Shown piece by piece: positions 18,514-29,045 of a DNA stretch of 64,000 nucleotides. The stretch lies in contig NZ_OZ060405.1 in the NCBI RefSeq assembly GCF_964059145.1, forward strand, positions 186,001 through 250,000, in the 5' to 3' direction. Source of the stretch: Buchnera aphidicola (Protaphis terricola) (GTDB taxonomy: Bacteria > Pseudomonadota > Gammaproteobacteria > Enterobacterales > Enterobacteriaceae). Under the pieces are notes generated by a model. It made no database searches. It saw only the letters and a list, made by a program, of their open reading frames with translations, and was not told the origin of the DNA. Position 1 is the first letter of the stretch. Each line of letters opens with the position of its first letter. The position numbers and the translations under genes were made by a program.

Positions 18514-21129
18514 ATGTTAATTAAATTTTTAAAAAAAATTTTTGGAAATTATAATGATCGTATTTTAAGAAAATACAAGAAAGTTGTTTCTAAAATTAAT
18601 TCTTTGGAAAAAGATTTTGAACATTTATCAGATATACAATTAAAAGAAAAAACAAAATTATTTAAATTACGTTTAGAGAAAGGAGAGAATTTAAATAATT
18701 TATTAGTGGAATCTTTTGCTACTGTTCGAGAAGCAAGTAAACGTATTTTTGGTATGCGTCATTTTGATGTTCAAATTCTTGGTGGGATAGTTTTAAATAA
18801 ACAATGTATTGCAGAAATGCGAACGGGAGAAGGAAAAACTTTAACATCTACTCTTCCTGCTTATTTAAATGCTTTATCTGGAAAAGGAGTTCATATAGTA
18901 ACTATGAATGATTATTTAGCAGAAAGAGATGCTAGAAAAAATACTCCTTTATTTGAGTTTCTTGGTTTATCAGTTGGTTTAAATTTATCTGAAATGAACT
19001 TTGATCAAAAGAAACATGCTTATTTATGTGATATTACTTATGGTACAAATAATGAATATGGTTTTGATTATTTACGTGATAACATGGTTTTTTATAAACA
19101 AGAAAGAGTTCAGCGTGAATTAAATTATGCATTAGTAGATGAAGTGGATTCTATTTTAATAGACGAAGCTAGAACACCGTTAATTATCTCAGGACCTTCT
19201 GAAAATAGTTCATTTTTATATACAGAAATCAATAAAATTGTACCTTCTTTGATTTTTCAAAAAAAAGAAGATTCAGATGATTTTCAAGGTGAAGGAGATT
19301 TTACAATAGATGAAAAATTAAAACAAATTTATTTAACTGAAAGAGGTTTAATTAAACTTGAAAAATTATTAATTCAAAAAAGATTAATGAATAAAAATGA
19401 ATCTTTATATTCTTCAAATAATATTGTTTTGATGCATCATGTTATATCAGCATTACGTGCTCACAAATTATTTACTCGAGATATAGATTATATTATAAAA
19501 AATAATAATATAATTATTGTAGACGAGCATACTGGTAGAACTATGCCTGGTCGAAGATGGTCAGATGGTTTACATCAGTCAATAGAAGCTAAAGAGCAAG
19601 TCAAAATTCAAAATGAAAACCAAACTTTAGCTTCTATTACATTTCAAAATTATTTTCGTTTATATAAAAAAATAGCAGGTATGACAGGTACTGCTGAAAC
19701 TGAGTCATTTGAATTTAAATCTATTTATAATTTAGATACTATTGTTATACCTACAAATAAACCAATGATAAGAAAAGATATGCCAGATTTAGTATATATG
19801 ACTGAAGAAGAAAAAATATATGCTATTATAAAAGATATTCAGAATTGTGTAAAAAATAATCAACCTGTTTTAGTTGGAACAGTATCTATCGAAAAATCAG
19901 AAGTAATTTCAAAAAAATTAAAAAAATTAAATATTCAACATAATGTATTAAATGCAAAATTTCATGCTAAAGAAGCTGATATAATAGCACAAGCAGGAAA
20001 ATCTAAATCAGTTACTATTGCTACTAATATGGCTGGAAGAGGCACAGATATAGTTTTAGGAGGTAGTATTGATTTTTTAAATAAAAACATGTCTTTAAAT
20101 AAAATTAAAAAAATTAAAGAAAATTGGAAAATTGAACATGATTTGGTTATTTCATCTGGTGGTTTACATATTATTGGTACTGAACGTCATGAATCTCGTC
20201 GTATTGATAATCAGTTAAGAGGTCGATCAGGTCGTCAGGGAGATAGTGGTTCTTCTCGTTTTTATTTGTCTATGGAAGACTCATTAATAAGAATTTTTAT
20301 ATCTGATAAAATTGTTAATATGATGCGTAAATTAGGACTTTCTAAAAACGAAGCAATTGAACACTCATGGGTGACAAAAGCAATTGAAAATGCTCAAAAA
20401 AAAGTAGAAAATCGAAATTTTGAAATGCGAAAACAATTATTAGAATATGATGATGTTTGTAATGAACAGCGTCGTATTATTTATACACAACGTAATAAAA
20501 TAATTGATTCTGAAAATATTAAAAATATTATTTATGATATTTTAAAAGATGTACTGAATAATACTATTAAAAGATATATAAATAAAAAAATAGAAAAACA
20601 TAATTTAGATTATATAAATTTAGAGAAAAAATTAAGTAATGAATTCAATATATATATATCAATAATTAATTTAATTGAGAAACAATCTAATTATAATATA
20701 GATAATATTGTAAAACATATTGTTGAAGTTGCAGAAAAAAATTATAAAAATAAAGAGAAATTAATTGGTTATGATAATATTCGGACTATAGAAAAGTCTA
20801 TTTTTTTACAAAAATTAGATGAACTTTGGAGGGATCATTTATCTTCTATGAATTATTTAAGACAAGGAATTCATCTTCGTGGATATGCTCAAAAAGATCC
20901 AAAACAAGAATATAAAAGAGAATCTTTTAATATGTTTTCTAATATGTTGGAATTTTTAAAATATGAAATAATATCATTTCTTTTTAAATTAAATCCTTCT
21001 GATGTAAAAAAACATTTTATTTTTAAAAAAAAATCAATTGAATCGTCAGAAAATATTAAGATTGGAAGAAATACGTTATGTTTTTGTGGTTCAAATAAAA
21101 AATATAAATATTGTCATGGTATTTTATAA
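18514..21129 (+). CDS. secA: preprotein translocase ATPase SecA
   Basis: The motor that pushes unfolded preproteins through SecYEG. Its 871 residues compare with 901 in E. coli; the linker before the C-terminus is shorter. Walker [10 protein letters not shown] is at ~102-110 (GEGKT 105-109), Walker B is in [17 protein letters not shown], the preprotein cross-linking domain is at ~225-370, the second nucleotide-binding fold has [14 protein letters not shown] and [20 protein letters not shown], and the C-terminus is a zinc/SecB-binding motif [15 protein letters not shown]. Exported substrates in this window include DegP, BamA and BamE. The secM regulator is absent, so SecA level control of the E. 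coli type is missing. Confidence 0.97.
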   Translation: MLIKFLKKIFGNYNDRILRKYKKVVSKINSLEKDFEHLSDIQLKEKTKLFKLRLEKGENLNNLLVESFATVREASKRIFGMRHFDVQILGGIVLNKQCIAEMRTGEGKTLTSTLPAYLNALSGKGVHIVTMNDYLAERDARKNTPLFEFLGLSVGLNLSEMNFDQKKHAYLCDITYGTNNEYGFDYLRDNMVFYKQERVQRELNYALVDEVDSILIDEARTPLIISGPSENSSFLYTEINKIVPSLIFQKKEDSDDFQGEGDFTIDEKLKQIYLTERGLIKLEKLLIQKRLMNKNESLYSSNNIVLMHHVISALRAHKLFTRDIDYIIKNNNIIIVDEHTGRTMPGRRWSDGLHQSIEAKEQVKIQNENQTLASITFQNYFRLYKKIAGMTGTAETESFEFKSIYNLDTIVIPTNKPMIRKDMPDLVYMTEEEKIYAIIKDIQNCVKNNQPVLVGTVSIEKSEVISKKLKKLNIQHNVLNAKFHAKEADIIAQAGKSKSVTIATNMAGRGTDIVLGGSIDFLNKNMSLNKIKKIKENWKIEHDLVISSGGLHIIGTERHESRRIDNQLRGRSGRQGDSGSSRFYLSMEDSLIRIFISDKIVNMMRKLGLSKNEAIEHSWVTKAIENAQKKVENRNFEMRKQLLEYDDVCNEQRRIIYTQRNKIIDSENIKNIIYDILKDVLNNTIKRYINKKIEKHNLDYINLEKKLSNEFNIYISIINLIEKQSNYNIDNIVKHIVEVAEKNYKNKEKLIGYDNIRTIEKSIFLQKLDELWRDHLSSMNYLRQGIHLRGYAQKDPKQEYKRESFNMFSNMLEFLKYEIISFLFKLNPSDVKKHFIFKKKSIESSENIKIGRNTLCFCGSNKKYKYCHGIL

Positions 21130-21170
21130 TTTTTTTATAAATTTAATTAATTTAATATTAAATATATTAT

Positions 21171-21560
21171 ATGAATTATATAAAAGTTGCTATTGGAATC
21201 GTTTTAAACAAAAATAAGATTTATATTACTAAAGCAAATAAAAATAAATATAATTTAAATACTTGGGAATTTCCAGGTGGTAAAATTAAAAAAAATGAGA
21301 AATTAATATCTGGATTAAAACGTGAGTTATTTGAAGAAGTAGGTATCAAAATATTATATTTTTCTTTTTTTCAATATAAGAAAATATTTTTTAAAAAAAT
21401 TAAATTATATTTTTTTTTAGTGAAGAAATGGAAAGGAAAAATATATAGTCGAGAAGGTTATAAACATTGCTGGGTAGATGTAAAAACAATAAAAAATTAT
21501 CAATTTCCAATATCTAATTATACAGTTATAAAAAAATTAAAAAATATATTTTTGAGATAA
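21171..21560 (+). CDS. mutT: 8-oxo-dGTP diphosphatase MutT
   Basis: Hydrolyses oxidised guanine nucleotides, preventing A:T to C:G transversions. It has 129 residues, the E. coli length. A perfect Nudix box spans residues 37-59 (G-x5-E-x7-REL-x-EE-x-GI), and WEFPGGKI precedes it. It follows secA by 41 bp, as in E. coli, and ends 6 bp from the convergent coaE. Its loss would oppose the AT drift of the genome, so retention is notable but not surprising. Confidence 0.93.
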   Translation: MNYIKVAIGIVLNKNKIYITKANKNKYNLNTWEFPGGKIKKNEKLISGLKRELFEEVGIKILYFSFFQYKKIFFKKIKLYFFLVKKWKGKIYSREGYKHCWVDVKTIKNYQFPISNYTVIKKLKNIFLR

Positions 21561-21566
21561 TAATAA

Positions 21567-22235
21567 TTAATAAATTTTTGTTAAATAATTTTTTTTAAAA
21601 AAATTTTTTTGTATATTTTTTTTAGATTGGTAAAAATTAAATAAATATGTATAAAAAGAATTTAAGTAATATACATAATTATCCAATATTTTTATATTTG
21701 TATTATTATCATTATAAATAATATCATCTGAAAATAAAATTCTTTTGTTTCTACTTGCTTGTTGATAAATAATATTTTTTGCTTGATATATATTAATTTT
21801 ATCTCGTTTTATTATACGTTTAATTTGTGTTTTTACAGATGTATCAACTAATAAGATACGATGCGCTATTTTGTTTAATTTTTTTTCAATAAGTAATGGA
21901 ACTACCCATAAACACCATATTGAATTTATTAATTGAATTTGTTTTTTGCTTTCTTTATAAATTTTTGGAATTAAAATATTTTCTAGCCATAATTTATTTT
22001 TTTTATCATTAAAAATTTTTTTTCTAAGACGTTGGCGATTAATTGAATTATTTAAATTTAATATGCTTGATCCAAATTTTTTTTTAATAGAATAAAATAT
22101 TTGTATATTTTTTTCTATTATTTTTCTTGTAATCACATCAGTGTCAATAACACTAACACCTATTTTTTTAAAACAATTAGAAATAGTAGTTTTTCCACTA
22201 CCAATACCTCCAGTAAGTGCTACAATATAAGTCAT
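21567..22235 (-). CDS. coaE: dephospho-CoA kinase
   Basis: The last step of CoA synthesis: phosphorylates the 3'-hydroxyl of dephospho-CoA. Its 222 residues compare with 206 in E. coli; the extra length is a Lys/Asn-rich C-terminal tail. The P-loop ALTGGIGSGKTTISN starts the protein, with DTDVITRKI (~33) and VVPLLIEKK following. It functions downstream of panBC. It converges on mutT with 6 bp between stop codons, so the two transcripts must overlap at their 3' ends. Confidence 0.93.
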   Translation of the reverse strand: MTYIVALTGGIGSGKTTISNCFKKIGVSVIDTDVITRKIIEKNIQIFYSIKKKFGSSILNLNNSINRQRLRKKIFNDKKNKLWLENILIPKIYKESKKQIQLINSIWCLWVVPLLIEKKLNKIAHRILLVDTSVKTQIKRIIKRDKINIYQAKNIIYQQASRNKRILFSDDIIYNDNNTNIKILDNYVYYLNSFYTYLFNFYQSKKNIQKNFFKKNYLTKIY

Positions 22236-22349
22236 AATTATTTAAATTTAGGTTGGTTTTAAAAAATTAATATATAGAATATTATTATTATAATATAACA
22301 AATTACTATTTTAATATAAATATATTTATTTCATAGGATATTAATTTTT

Positions 22350-23399
22350 ATGCGTATCGAAGAAGATATGAAATTAGGTTTTAAAGATGTTCTTATCAGA
22401 CCTAAAAGATCTACGTTAAAAAGTCGTTCTGAAGTTGATTTAATTCGAAGTTTTATTTTCAAGTACTCTAACTACTCATGGTCTGGAATTCCTATTATCG
22501 CTTCAAATATGGATACTATTGGAACTTTTAAAATGGCAATTTCTTTGTCTAAATTTCGTATATTAACAGCAATACATAAATATTATTCATTTAATGAATG
22601 GAAAAATTTTATTAATCAAAGTTCAAAAGAAACGTTAGAACATGTTATTGTTTCAATTGGTACTTCTGATGTAGATTTTTTTAAAGTTCAAAAAATTTTT
22701 TCATTATCTTCTGCATTAAAATATATTTGTATTGATGTAGCTAATGGTTATTCCGAGCATTTTGTTGACTTTTTAAAAAAAATTAGAAATATTTTTCCTG
22801 ATAAAATTATTTGTGCTGGAAATGTTGTTACTGGGGAAATGGTAGAAGAATTAATTTTATCTGGTGCTGATATAGTCAAAGTTGGTATTGGACCAGGTTC
22901 AGTTTGTACTACTCGAGTAAAAACTGGAGTAGGTTATCCTCAATTATCAGCTATTATAGAATGTTCTGATGCTGCACATGGACTAAATGGTCAGATTATT
23001 AGTGATGGTGGTTGCGTGGTTTCAGGGGATATAGCAAAAGCATTTGGTGGTGGATCAGATTTTGTGATGCTAGGTGGTATGCTTGCAGGTCATTATGAAT
23101 GCTCTGGAAAAATCATTGAAGAAGATTCAAAAAAATTTATGTTATTTTATGGTATGAGTTCTGATTCTGCAATGAAAATTTATTCAGGTGAAATAAGAGG
23201 GTATAGAGCTTCAGAAGGGAAAAGAGTAAAATTACCTTTTCGTGGAAATGTTGATGCCACAGTGCGTGATATTTTAGGTGGTATTAGATCATCTTGTACT
23301 TATGTAGGAGCTCAAAAATTAAAAGAATTAACAAAAAGAACTACATTTATTAAAGTTAATGAACAAGAAAATTGTATTTTTAATAATTTTACATATTAA
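22350..23399 (+). CDS. guaC: GMP reductase
   Basis: Deaminates GMP reductively to IMP with NADPH. Its 349 residues compare with 347 in E. coli, and the N-terminus [20 protein letters not shown] is nearly identical. Catalytic Cys186 lies in [19 protein letters not shown], with the IMP-binding [19 protein letters not shown] following. It is a monocistronic unit bounded by coaE (divergent) and a strong terminator. With hpt it suggests that the symbiont recycles guanine and hypoxanthine nucleotides. Confidence 0.96.
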   Translation: MRIEEDMKLGFKDVLIRPKRSTLKSRSEVDLIRSFIFKYSNYSWSGIPIIASNMDTIGTFKMAISLSKFRILTAIHKYYSFNEWKNFINQSSKETLEHVIVSIGTSDVDFFKVQKIFSLSSALKYICIDVANGYSEHFVDFLKKIRNIFPDKIICAGNVVTGEMVEELILSGADIVKVGIGPGSVCTTRVKTGVGYPQLSAIIECSDAAHGLNGQIISDGGCVVSGDIAKAFGGGSDFVMLGGMLAGHYECSGKIIEEDSKKFMLFYGMSSDSAMKIYSGEIRGYRASEGKRVKLPFRGNVDATVRDILGGIRSSCTYVGAQKLKELTKRTTFIKVNEQENCIFNNFTY

Positions 23400-23426
23400 A
23401 TATTATATAAAATATATTTTAAAAAT

Positions 23427-23475
23427 AAAATCAATAAAATTAATTATTTTATAGTTAATTTTATTGATTTTTTTT
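23427..23475 (+). terminator. terminator of guaC
   Basis: A 17-bp perfect stem (23427-23443 with 23455-23471) with an 11-nt loop, ending in eight T residues (23468-23475). It lies 28 bp after the guaC stop and separates guaC from the pyruvate dehydrogenase operon. Confidence 0.8.
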
Positions 23476-23513
23476 AGAAATCAATAATTTATTTTTAATT
23501 TTATTTTAAATGT

Positions 23514-23564
23514 ATTTTATATTAAATTAAAAATTAATGCAAAATTTTTAATTTAATATAAAAT
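23514..23564. repeat. 22-bp perfect inverted repeat before aceE
   Basis: Positions 23514-23535 are the exact reverse complement of 23543-23564; the 7-nt loop is AATGCAA. It is made almost only of A and T. It ends 34 bp before the aceE start and follows the guaC terminator, so it is a second, separate hairpin. It may be part of the aceE 5' leader or promoter region; function unknown. No PdhR operator-like sequence was seen. Confidence 0.8.
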
Positions 23565-23598
23565 TTAATATAAAAATAATATACAAGGAATTTATACC

Positions 23599-26262
23599 AT
23601 GTCAGAAAATTTATATGATGACGTGGATCCAATTGAAACTAATGACTGGATACAATCAATTGAATCTGTTATTCAAAAAGAAGGTCTTGAAAGAGCAAAA
23701 TTTTTAATTGAAAAAATTTTAAAACAAGCAAAAATAAACAAATCAGGTTTTTTTAAACATTTTTTTACAAGCGATTATATTAATACAATTCATAATGAAG
23801 ACGAAGTAAAATATCCTGGTGATTTAATTCTAGAAAAAAAAATTCGATCTGCTATACGATGGAATGCAATTATGATGGTTTTACGTGCATCAAAAAAAAA
23901 TTTAGAATTAGGTGGACATTTAGCTTCTTTTCAATCATCAGCAACTATATATGAAGTATGTTTTAATCATTTTTTTCGAGCTAAAAATGATTATGATGGA
24001 GGCGATTTAGTTTACTTTCAAGGGCATATTTCTCCTGGTATCTACGCAAGATCATTTTTAGAAGGTCGTTTATCTATTAATCAAATTGATAATTTTAGAC
24101 AAGAAGTTGATGGAAATGGGCTTTCTTCTTATCCACATCCTAAATTAATGCCTAATTTTTGGCAATTTCCTACTGTTTCAATGGGGCTAGGCCCTCTTTT
24201 TGCAATTTATCAAGCAAAATTTTTAAAGTACCTTAAAAATAGAGAATTAAAAAATACTTCTAATCAAACAGTTTATGCTTTTTTAGGGGATGGTGAAATG
24301 GATGAACCTGAATCTAAAGGAGCGATTTCTATCGCAGTTCGGGAAGAATTAGATAATCTAATTTTTATAATAAATTGTAATTTACAAAGATTAGATGGTC
24401 CTGTAGTAGGAAATGGAAAAATTATAAATGAACTAGAAAGTTTTTTTCATGGTGCAGGATGGAAAGTTATTAAAGTAATATGGGGAGGAGCATGGGATAA
24501 TTTATTAAAAAAAGATAAATCTGGAAAATTAATTCAGTTGATGAATGAAACAATAGATGGTGATTATCAAACATTTAAATCAAAAGATGGAGCTTATGTT
24601 AGAAAATATTTTTTTGGTAAATATAAAGAAACATTAGAATTAGTAAAAAATATGACAGATCAAGAAATATGGAATTTAAATCGCGGCGGACATGATCCTA
24701 TAAAAATGTTTAATGCGATAAAAAAAGCGAAAGAAACTAAAAAAAAACCTACAGTAATTTTAGCACATACTATAAAAGGATATGGTATGGGTGTTGTAGC
24801 AGAAGGTAAAAATATTGCTCATCAAATAAAAAAAATTAATCTTGATGGTATTATTTATATTAGAGATCGTTTTAAAATTCCTATATCTAATCAAAAAATT
24901 AAAGATTTACCTTATATTAAATTTGAAAAAACATCTAAAGAATATTTGTATTTGAAGAATCAAAGAAAAAAATTAGGTGGTTATATTCCATTTCGTTTGG
25001 ATAAATTTACAAAAAAATTAGATCTTCCTCGTTTGATAGATTTTCAATCACTATTAGAAGAACAAAGTAAACATATATCTACAACAATTGCCTTTGTTCG
25101 TACATTAAATTTAATTTTAAGAAATAATTCAATTAAAAATTTAATTGTTCCTATTATTGCTGATGAAGCGCGTACTTTTGGAATGGAAGGTTTATTTAGA
25201 AATATTGGAATTTATAGTCCTAATGGTCAAAAATATACACCTCAAGATCATGAACAACTAGCTTATTATAAAGAGGATAAAAAAGGACAAATTTTACAAG
25301 AAGGAATTAATGAATTAGGAGCAGCTTCATCATGGCTTGCTGCCGCAACTTCTTATAGTACGAATGATTTTCCTATGATTCCATTTTATATATATTATTC
25401 AATATTTGGTTTTCAAAGAATTGGTGACCTTTTTTGGGCGGCCGGAGATCAACAAGCTAGAGGATTTTTAATTGGGGGAACTTCTGGTAGAACAACTCTT
25501 AATGGAGAGGGTTTACAACATGAAGATGGTCATAGTCATATACAATCTTTAACAATTCCAAATTGCATTTCATATGATCCCTCCTTTGCTTATGAAGTAG
25601 CTGTTATTATACAGGATGGTTTAAGAAGGATGTATGGAGCTCTTCAGGAAAATATATTTTATTATATTACTACGATTAATGAAAACTATTATATGCCTGC
25701 TATGCCTAAAGGTTCAGAAGAAGGTATATGTAAAGGTATTTATAAATTAAAAACATTACATGGAAATGCATTAAGAATGCAGTTATTGGGATCTGGAGCT
25801 ATTTTGCGTTGTATATATGAAGCTGGTCGAATTTTATCTAGTGATTATTGCATTACAACAGATATTTATAGTGTCACTTCTTTTACAGAATTAGCTAGAG
25901 ATGGAGAAGATTGTCAAAGATGGAATATGTTACATCCTAATCAAGAAAATAAAATCCCTTATATAAAAAAAATTATGAATTCTTCTCCTGCTGTTGCTGC
26001 AACTGATTATATGAAATTATTTGCGGAACAAGTTCGAAGTTATATTCCATCAAAGTTATATTATGTATTAGGTACAGATGGGTTTGGTCGGTCAGATAGT
26101 CGTGAAAAATTACGTAATCATTTTGAAGTTAACGCTTACTATATTGTAGTAGCTGCATTAAGTTTATTAGCTGAGTTAAATAATATAAATAAAAATATAG
26201 TAGAAGAAGCAATTGTTAAATTTAATATTAATCCAAATAAAATTAATCCTAGATTAGCATAA
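23599..26262 (+). CDS. aceE: pyruvate dehydrogenase E1 component
   Basis: Thiamine-dependent decarboxylation of pyruvate and acetylation of the E2 lipoyl group. Its 887 residues equal the E. coli homodimeric E1. The thiamine diphosphate motif begins GDGEMDEPESKGAISI and ends about 30 residues later in NCNLQRLDGPV (~231-267). The active-site region FQGHISPGIYARSFLEGR and the C-terminal DGFGRSDSREKLR are also conserved. An AAGGAA ribosome-binding site precedes the ATG. First gene of aceE-aceF-lpd, 13 bp before aceF. Confidence 0.97.
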   Translation: MSENLYDDVDPIETNDWIQSIESVIQKEGLERAKFLIEKILKQAKINKSGFFKHFFTSDYINTIHNEDEVKYPGDLILEKKIRSAIRWNAIMMVLRASKKNLELGGHLASFQSSATIYEVCFNHFFRAKNDYDGGDLVYFQGHISPGIYARSFLEGRLSINQIDNFRQEVDGNGLSSYPHPKLMPNFWQFPTVSMGLGPLFAIYQAKFLKYLKNRELKNTSNQTVYAFLGDGEMDEPESKGAISIAVREELDNLIFIINCNLQRLDGPVVGNGKIINELESFFHGAGWKVIKVIWGGAWDNLLKKDKSGKLIQLMNETIDGDYQTFKSKDGAYVRKYFFGKYKETLELVKNMTDQEIWNLNRGGHDPIKMFNAIKKAKETKKKPTVILAHTIKGYGMGVVAEGKNIAHQIKKINLDGIIYIRDRFKIPISNQKIKDLPYIKFEKTSKEYLYLKNQRKKLGGYIPFRLDKFTKKLDLPRLIDFQSLLEEQSKHISTTIAFVRTLNLILRNNSIKNLIVPIIADEARTFGMEGLFRNIGIYSPNGQKYTPQDHEQLAYYKEDKKGQILQEGINELGAASSWLAAATSYSTNDFPMIPFYIYYSIFGFQRIGDLFWAAGDQQARGFLIGGTSGRTTLNGEGLQHEDGHSHIQSLTIPNCISYDPSFAYEVAVIIQDGLRRMYGALQENIFYYITTINENYYMPAMPKGSEEGICKGIYKLKTLHGNALRMQLLGSGAILRCIYEAGRILSSDYCITTDIYSVTSFTELARDGEDCQRWNMLHPNQENKIPYIKKIMNSSPAVAATDYMKLFAEQVRSYIPSKLYYVLGTDGFGRSDSREKLRNHFEVNAYYIVVAALSLLAELNNINKNIVEEAIVKFNINPNKINPRLA

Positions 26263-26275
26263 ATAAGGGGATATA

Positions 26276-27454
26276 GTGTATATTGATATCAAAATGCCTG
26301 ATATTGGTTTAGATAAAGCAGAAGTAGTAGAAATTTTAGTTAAAATAAACGATAAAGTACAATTAGATCAAAGCATTATAACTGTAGAAGGTGAAAAATC
26401 TTCTATAGAAATACCATCGCCTGAATCCGGTATTGTAAAAAAAATTAATGTTAAAATTGGGGATAGAGTTACTTCTAATTCTAAAATTATGGTATTTTTA
26501 AAAAATAATATTGAAGCATCTAATAAAAAAGAATTTATTCATATTAATTCTCCAATAACTAATAAATTAGCTATTCATAATGATATTAATTTTAAAAAAG
26601 ATATTATACATGCTACTCCATCAGTAAGACGATTAGCACGTGATTTAAATATTGATTTAAATAAAATTATAGGTTCTGGTCCTAAAAATCGTATTTTAAA
26701 AGATGATTTAGAATTATATGCAAAAAAAAGTTGTGAAAATTTAGATCAATTAACAATAGAAAAAAAGAAAATAAATGATTTACAAAGAACTGTTGGTGAA
26801 AATTTATATAATAATTGGATAAATATACCTCATGTAACACAATTTGAAGATGTAAATATTACTGAATTAGAACAATTTCGTAAGAATTATAATAAAGAAG
26901 AATATAAAAAAAATATTAATCACATTAATATTACAATATTAATTTTTATAATAAAAGCAGTATCATATGCATTATCAAAATTTCCAATTTTTAATAGTTC
27001 TTTATCTTTAGATAAAAAAACAATCATTTTTAAAAAATATATAAATATTGGTTTTGCTGTAGAAGTGGATAATGGGTTATTTGTTCCAGTAATAAGAAAT
27101 GTTGATAAAAAAAATATTGTTGATTTATCATCTGAGTTAATTTTACTTTCTAATAAAGCTCGTAAAAATCAATTAGATAAGTTGGATATGAAAGATGGTT
27201 GTTTTACAATTTCAAATATAGGGGGTATTGGTGGAAATTGGTTTACTCCAATTATTAATTTTCCTGAAGTAGCAATTCTTGGAGTATCTAGATCTGTAAT
27301 TAAACCTATTTGGGATGGTAAAAATTTTATCCCATCTTTAATTCTACCTTTATCTTTATCTTATGATCACCGTATTATTAATGGAGCAGATGCAGCTCGT
27401 TTTATTTCTTTTCTTAAAAAAGTTTTATGTGATATACGTTTTTTACTTATGTAA
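26276..27454 (+). CDS. aceF: dihydrolipoyl acetyltransferase (E2), one lipoyl domain
   Basis: The E2 core of pyruvate dehydrogenase: transfers the acetyl group to CoA. A GTG start follows AAGGGG with good spacing. Its 392 residues compare with ~630 in E. coli, because only one lipoyl domain is present (residues 1-75, lipoyl Lys41 in VEGEKSSIE) instead of three. Next comes the peripheral-subunit-binding domain (ATPSVRRLARDL, ~108-145), a short linker, and the catalytic domain ending with SYDHRIINGADAARF containing the catalytic His. Lipoyl domain number is known to be reducible without loss of activity. Confidence 0.96.
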   Translation: MYIDIKMPDIGLDKAEVVEILVKINDKVQLDQSIITVEGEKSSIEIPSPESGIVKKINVKIGDRVTSNSKIMVFLKNNIEASNKKEFIHINSPITNKLAIHNDINFKKDIIHATPSVRRLARDLNIDLNKIIGSGPKNRILKDDLELYAKKSCENLDQLTIEKKKINDLQRTVGENLYNNWINIPHVTQFEDVNITELEQFRKNYNKEEYKKNINHINITILIFIIKAVSYALSKFPIFNSSLSLDKKTIIFKKYINIGFAVEVDNGLFVPVIRNVDKKNIVDLSSELILLSNKARKNQLDKLDMKDGCFTISNIGGIGGNWFTPIINFPEVAILGVSRSVIKPIWDGKNFIPSLILPLSLSYDHRIINGADAARFISFLKKVLCDIRFLLM

Positions 27455-27505
27455 TTTTATATTAATGAAAATACTTTTTTTTAAATAATTATAAAAGAGG
27501 TTAAA

Positions 27506-28921
27506 ATGCATCAAAAACTTGAAACAGAAGTAGTAGTTTTAGGTTCTGGGCCGGCTGGTTATTCTTCAGCTTTTCGTTGTTCTGATTTAGGTTTAGATAC
27601 TATTATAATAGAACGTCATTCAAAATTAGGTGGTGTTTGTTTAAATGTTGGTTGTATTCCTTCAAAATCTTTATTACATATAGCAAAAGTTATACGAGAT
27701 GCGCAAGATTTATCTGAAGCAGGTGTATTTTTTACAAAACCTATTGTTGATGTTAAAAAAATTCAAACTTGGAAAAACAATATTATACATAAACTTACTA
27801 GTGGTTTGTATAGTATGAATAATAAAAGAAATATAAGATTTATTCAAGGTAAAGCTTACTTTGAAGATAATAATAATATTTTTATAGAAGGTGATAAAAA
27901 TAAATTTTCTATTTCTTTTAAGCATGCTATTATAGCAACTGGATCTAGTTCTATCCAGCTCCCCTCTCTATCTTTGCAAGATAATAGAATATGGAATTCT
28001 ACAGATGCATTGACATTTGAAAAAATTCCAAATCGTTTTTTAATTATTGGGGGTGGTATTATTGGTTTAGAAATGGCCACAATATATAGTGCATTAGGAT
28101 CGAAAGTTGATATTGTTGATCGATTTGACATGCTTCTTCCATTATTAGATCAAGATATTTCTAAAAAGTATACTGAAATAATAAATAAAAGATTTAATTT
28201 ATTTTTAGATACACATATTAAAAATATTGAATCAAAAGAAAATGATCTTATAGTGCATATGGAAGGAAATATTAAACAAAGTAAGCATTATGATAATATA
28301 TTAGTTGCAATAGGTAGAAAACCTAATACTAAATATCTAGAATTAAATAAAATTGGCATTGATTTAGATAAGTTTGGATTTATTAAAGTAAATAATCAAT
28401 TAAGAACTAATATATCTAATATTTATGCAATTGGTGATGTAACAGGTTTCCCTATGTTAGCTCATAAAGCTATACATGAAGCACATATTGTTGCAGAAGT
28501 TATTGCAGGAAAAAATCATTTTTATGAACCTAAAGCTATTCCATCAGTAGCTTATACTGATCCTGAAATTTCTTGGGTAGGATTAAATGAAAAAGAGGCA
28601 ATAGCATCAAAAATTAATTATGAAACTGCTATTTTTCCTTGGAGTGCTTCAGGTAGAGCTAATTCTTCGAATTGTACATCTGGAATGACTAAATTAATTT
28701 TTAATAAAGAAAATAGTCAAATTATTGGTGGTTCAATAATAGGTTTAAATGCTGGTGAATTAATTAATGAAATTACACTTGCTATTGAAATGGGATGTAA
28801 TGTAGAAGATATTTCATTGACTATACATGCACACCCAACTTTATCTGAATCAATCTGTTTAGCAGCAGAAATTTTCCAGGGAACAATTACAGATTTATTA
28901 AATGTTAAAAAAGTATCTTAA
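27506..28921 (+). CDS. lpd: dihydrolipoamide dehydrogenase (E3)
   Basis: Reoxidises the dihydrolipoyl group of E2 with FAD and NAD+; shared by pyruvate and 2-oxoglutarate dehydrogenases. Its 471 residues compare with 474 in E. coli. The FAD site is VVLGSGPAGYSSA (~10), the redox disulphide is Cys45/Cys50 in GGVCLNVGCIPSK, the NAD site is FLIIGGGIIGLEMA (~175), and the catalytic His is in HAHPTLSE near the end. An AGAGG ribosome-binding site lies before the ATG. Last gene of the aceE-aceF-lpd operon; a very large inverted repeat follows the stop codon. Confidence 0.97.
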   Translation: MHQKLETEVVVLGSGPAGYSSAFRCSDLGLDTIIIERHSKLGGVCLNVGCIPSKSLLHIAKVIRDAQDLSEAGVFFTKPIVDVKKIQTWKNNIIHKLTSGLYSMNNKRNIRFIQGKAYFEDNNNIFIEGDKNKFSISFKHAIIATGSSSIQLPSLSLQDNRIWNSTDALTFEKIPNRFLIIGGGIIGLEMATIYSALGSKVDIVDRFDMLLPLLDQDISKKYTEIINKRFNLFLDTHIKNIESKENDLIVHMEGNIKQSKHYDNILVAIGRKPNTKYLELNKIGIDLDKFGFIKVNNQLRTNISNIYAIGDVTGFPMLAHKAIHEAHIVAEVIAGKNHFYEPKAIPSVAYTDPEISWVGLNEKEAIASKINYETAIFPWSASGRANSSNCTSGMTKLIFNKENSQIIGGSIIGLNAGELINEITLAIEMGCNVEDISLTIHAHPTLSESICLAAEIFQGTITDLLNVKKVS

Positions 28922-28923
28922 TT

Positions 28924-29018
28924 TAATATTTAATATTATTCTTTTAGAACAAGAAAAGATTATAGAAATTATGTTTCTATAATCTTTTCTTGTTCTAAAA
29001 GAATAATATTAAATATTA
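28924..29018. terminator. 45-bp perfect inverted repeat between lpd and speD
   Basis: Positions 28924-28968 and 28974-29018 are exact reverse complements over 45 bp, separated by only 5 nt (TTATG). It starts 2 bp after the lpd stop and ends 27 bp before the speD stop, and fills the whole gap between the two converging operons. It must form an extremely stable hairpin in either transcript and probably acts as a bidirectional terminator or RNA-end protector. Neither arm is flanked by a long U-tract, so this is not a standard intrinsic terminator. Confidence 0.85.
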
Positions 29019-29045
29019 GGATTTTTAAAAAGATATATAAAAATA

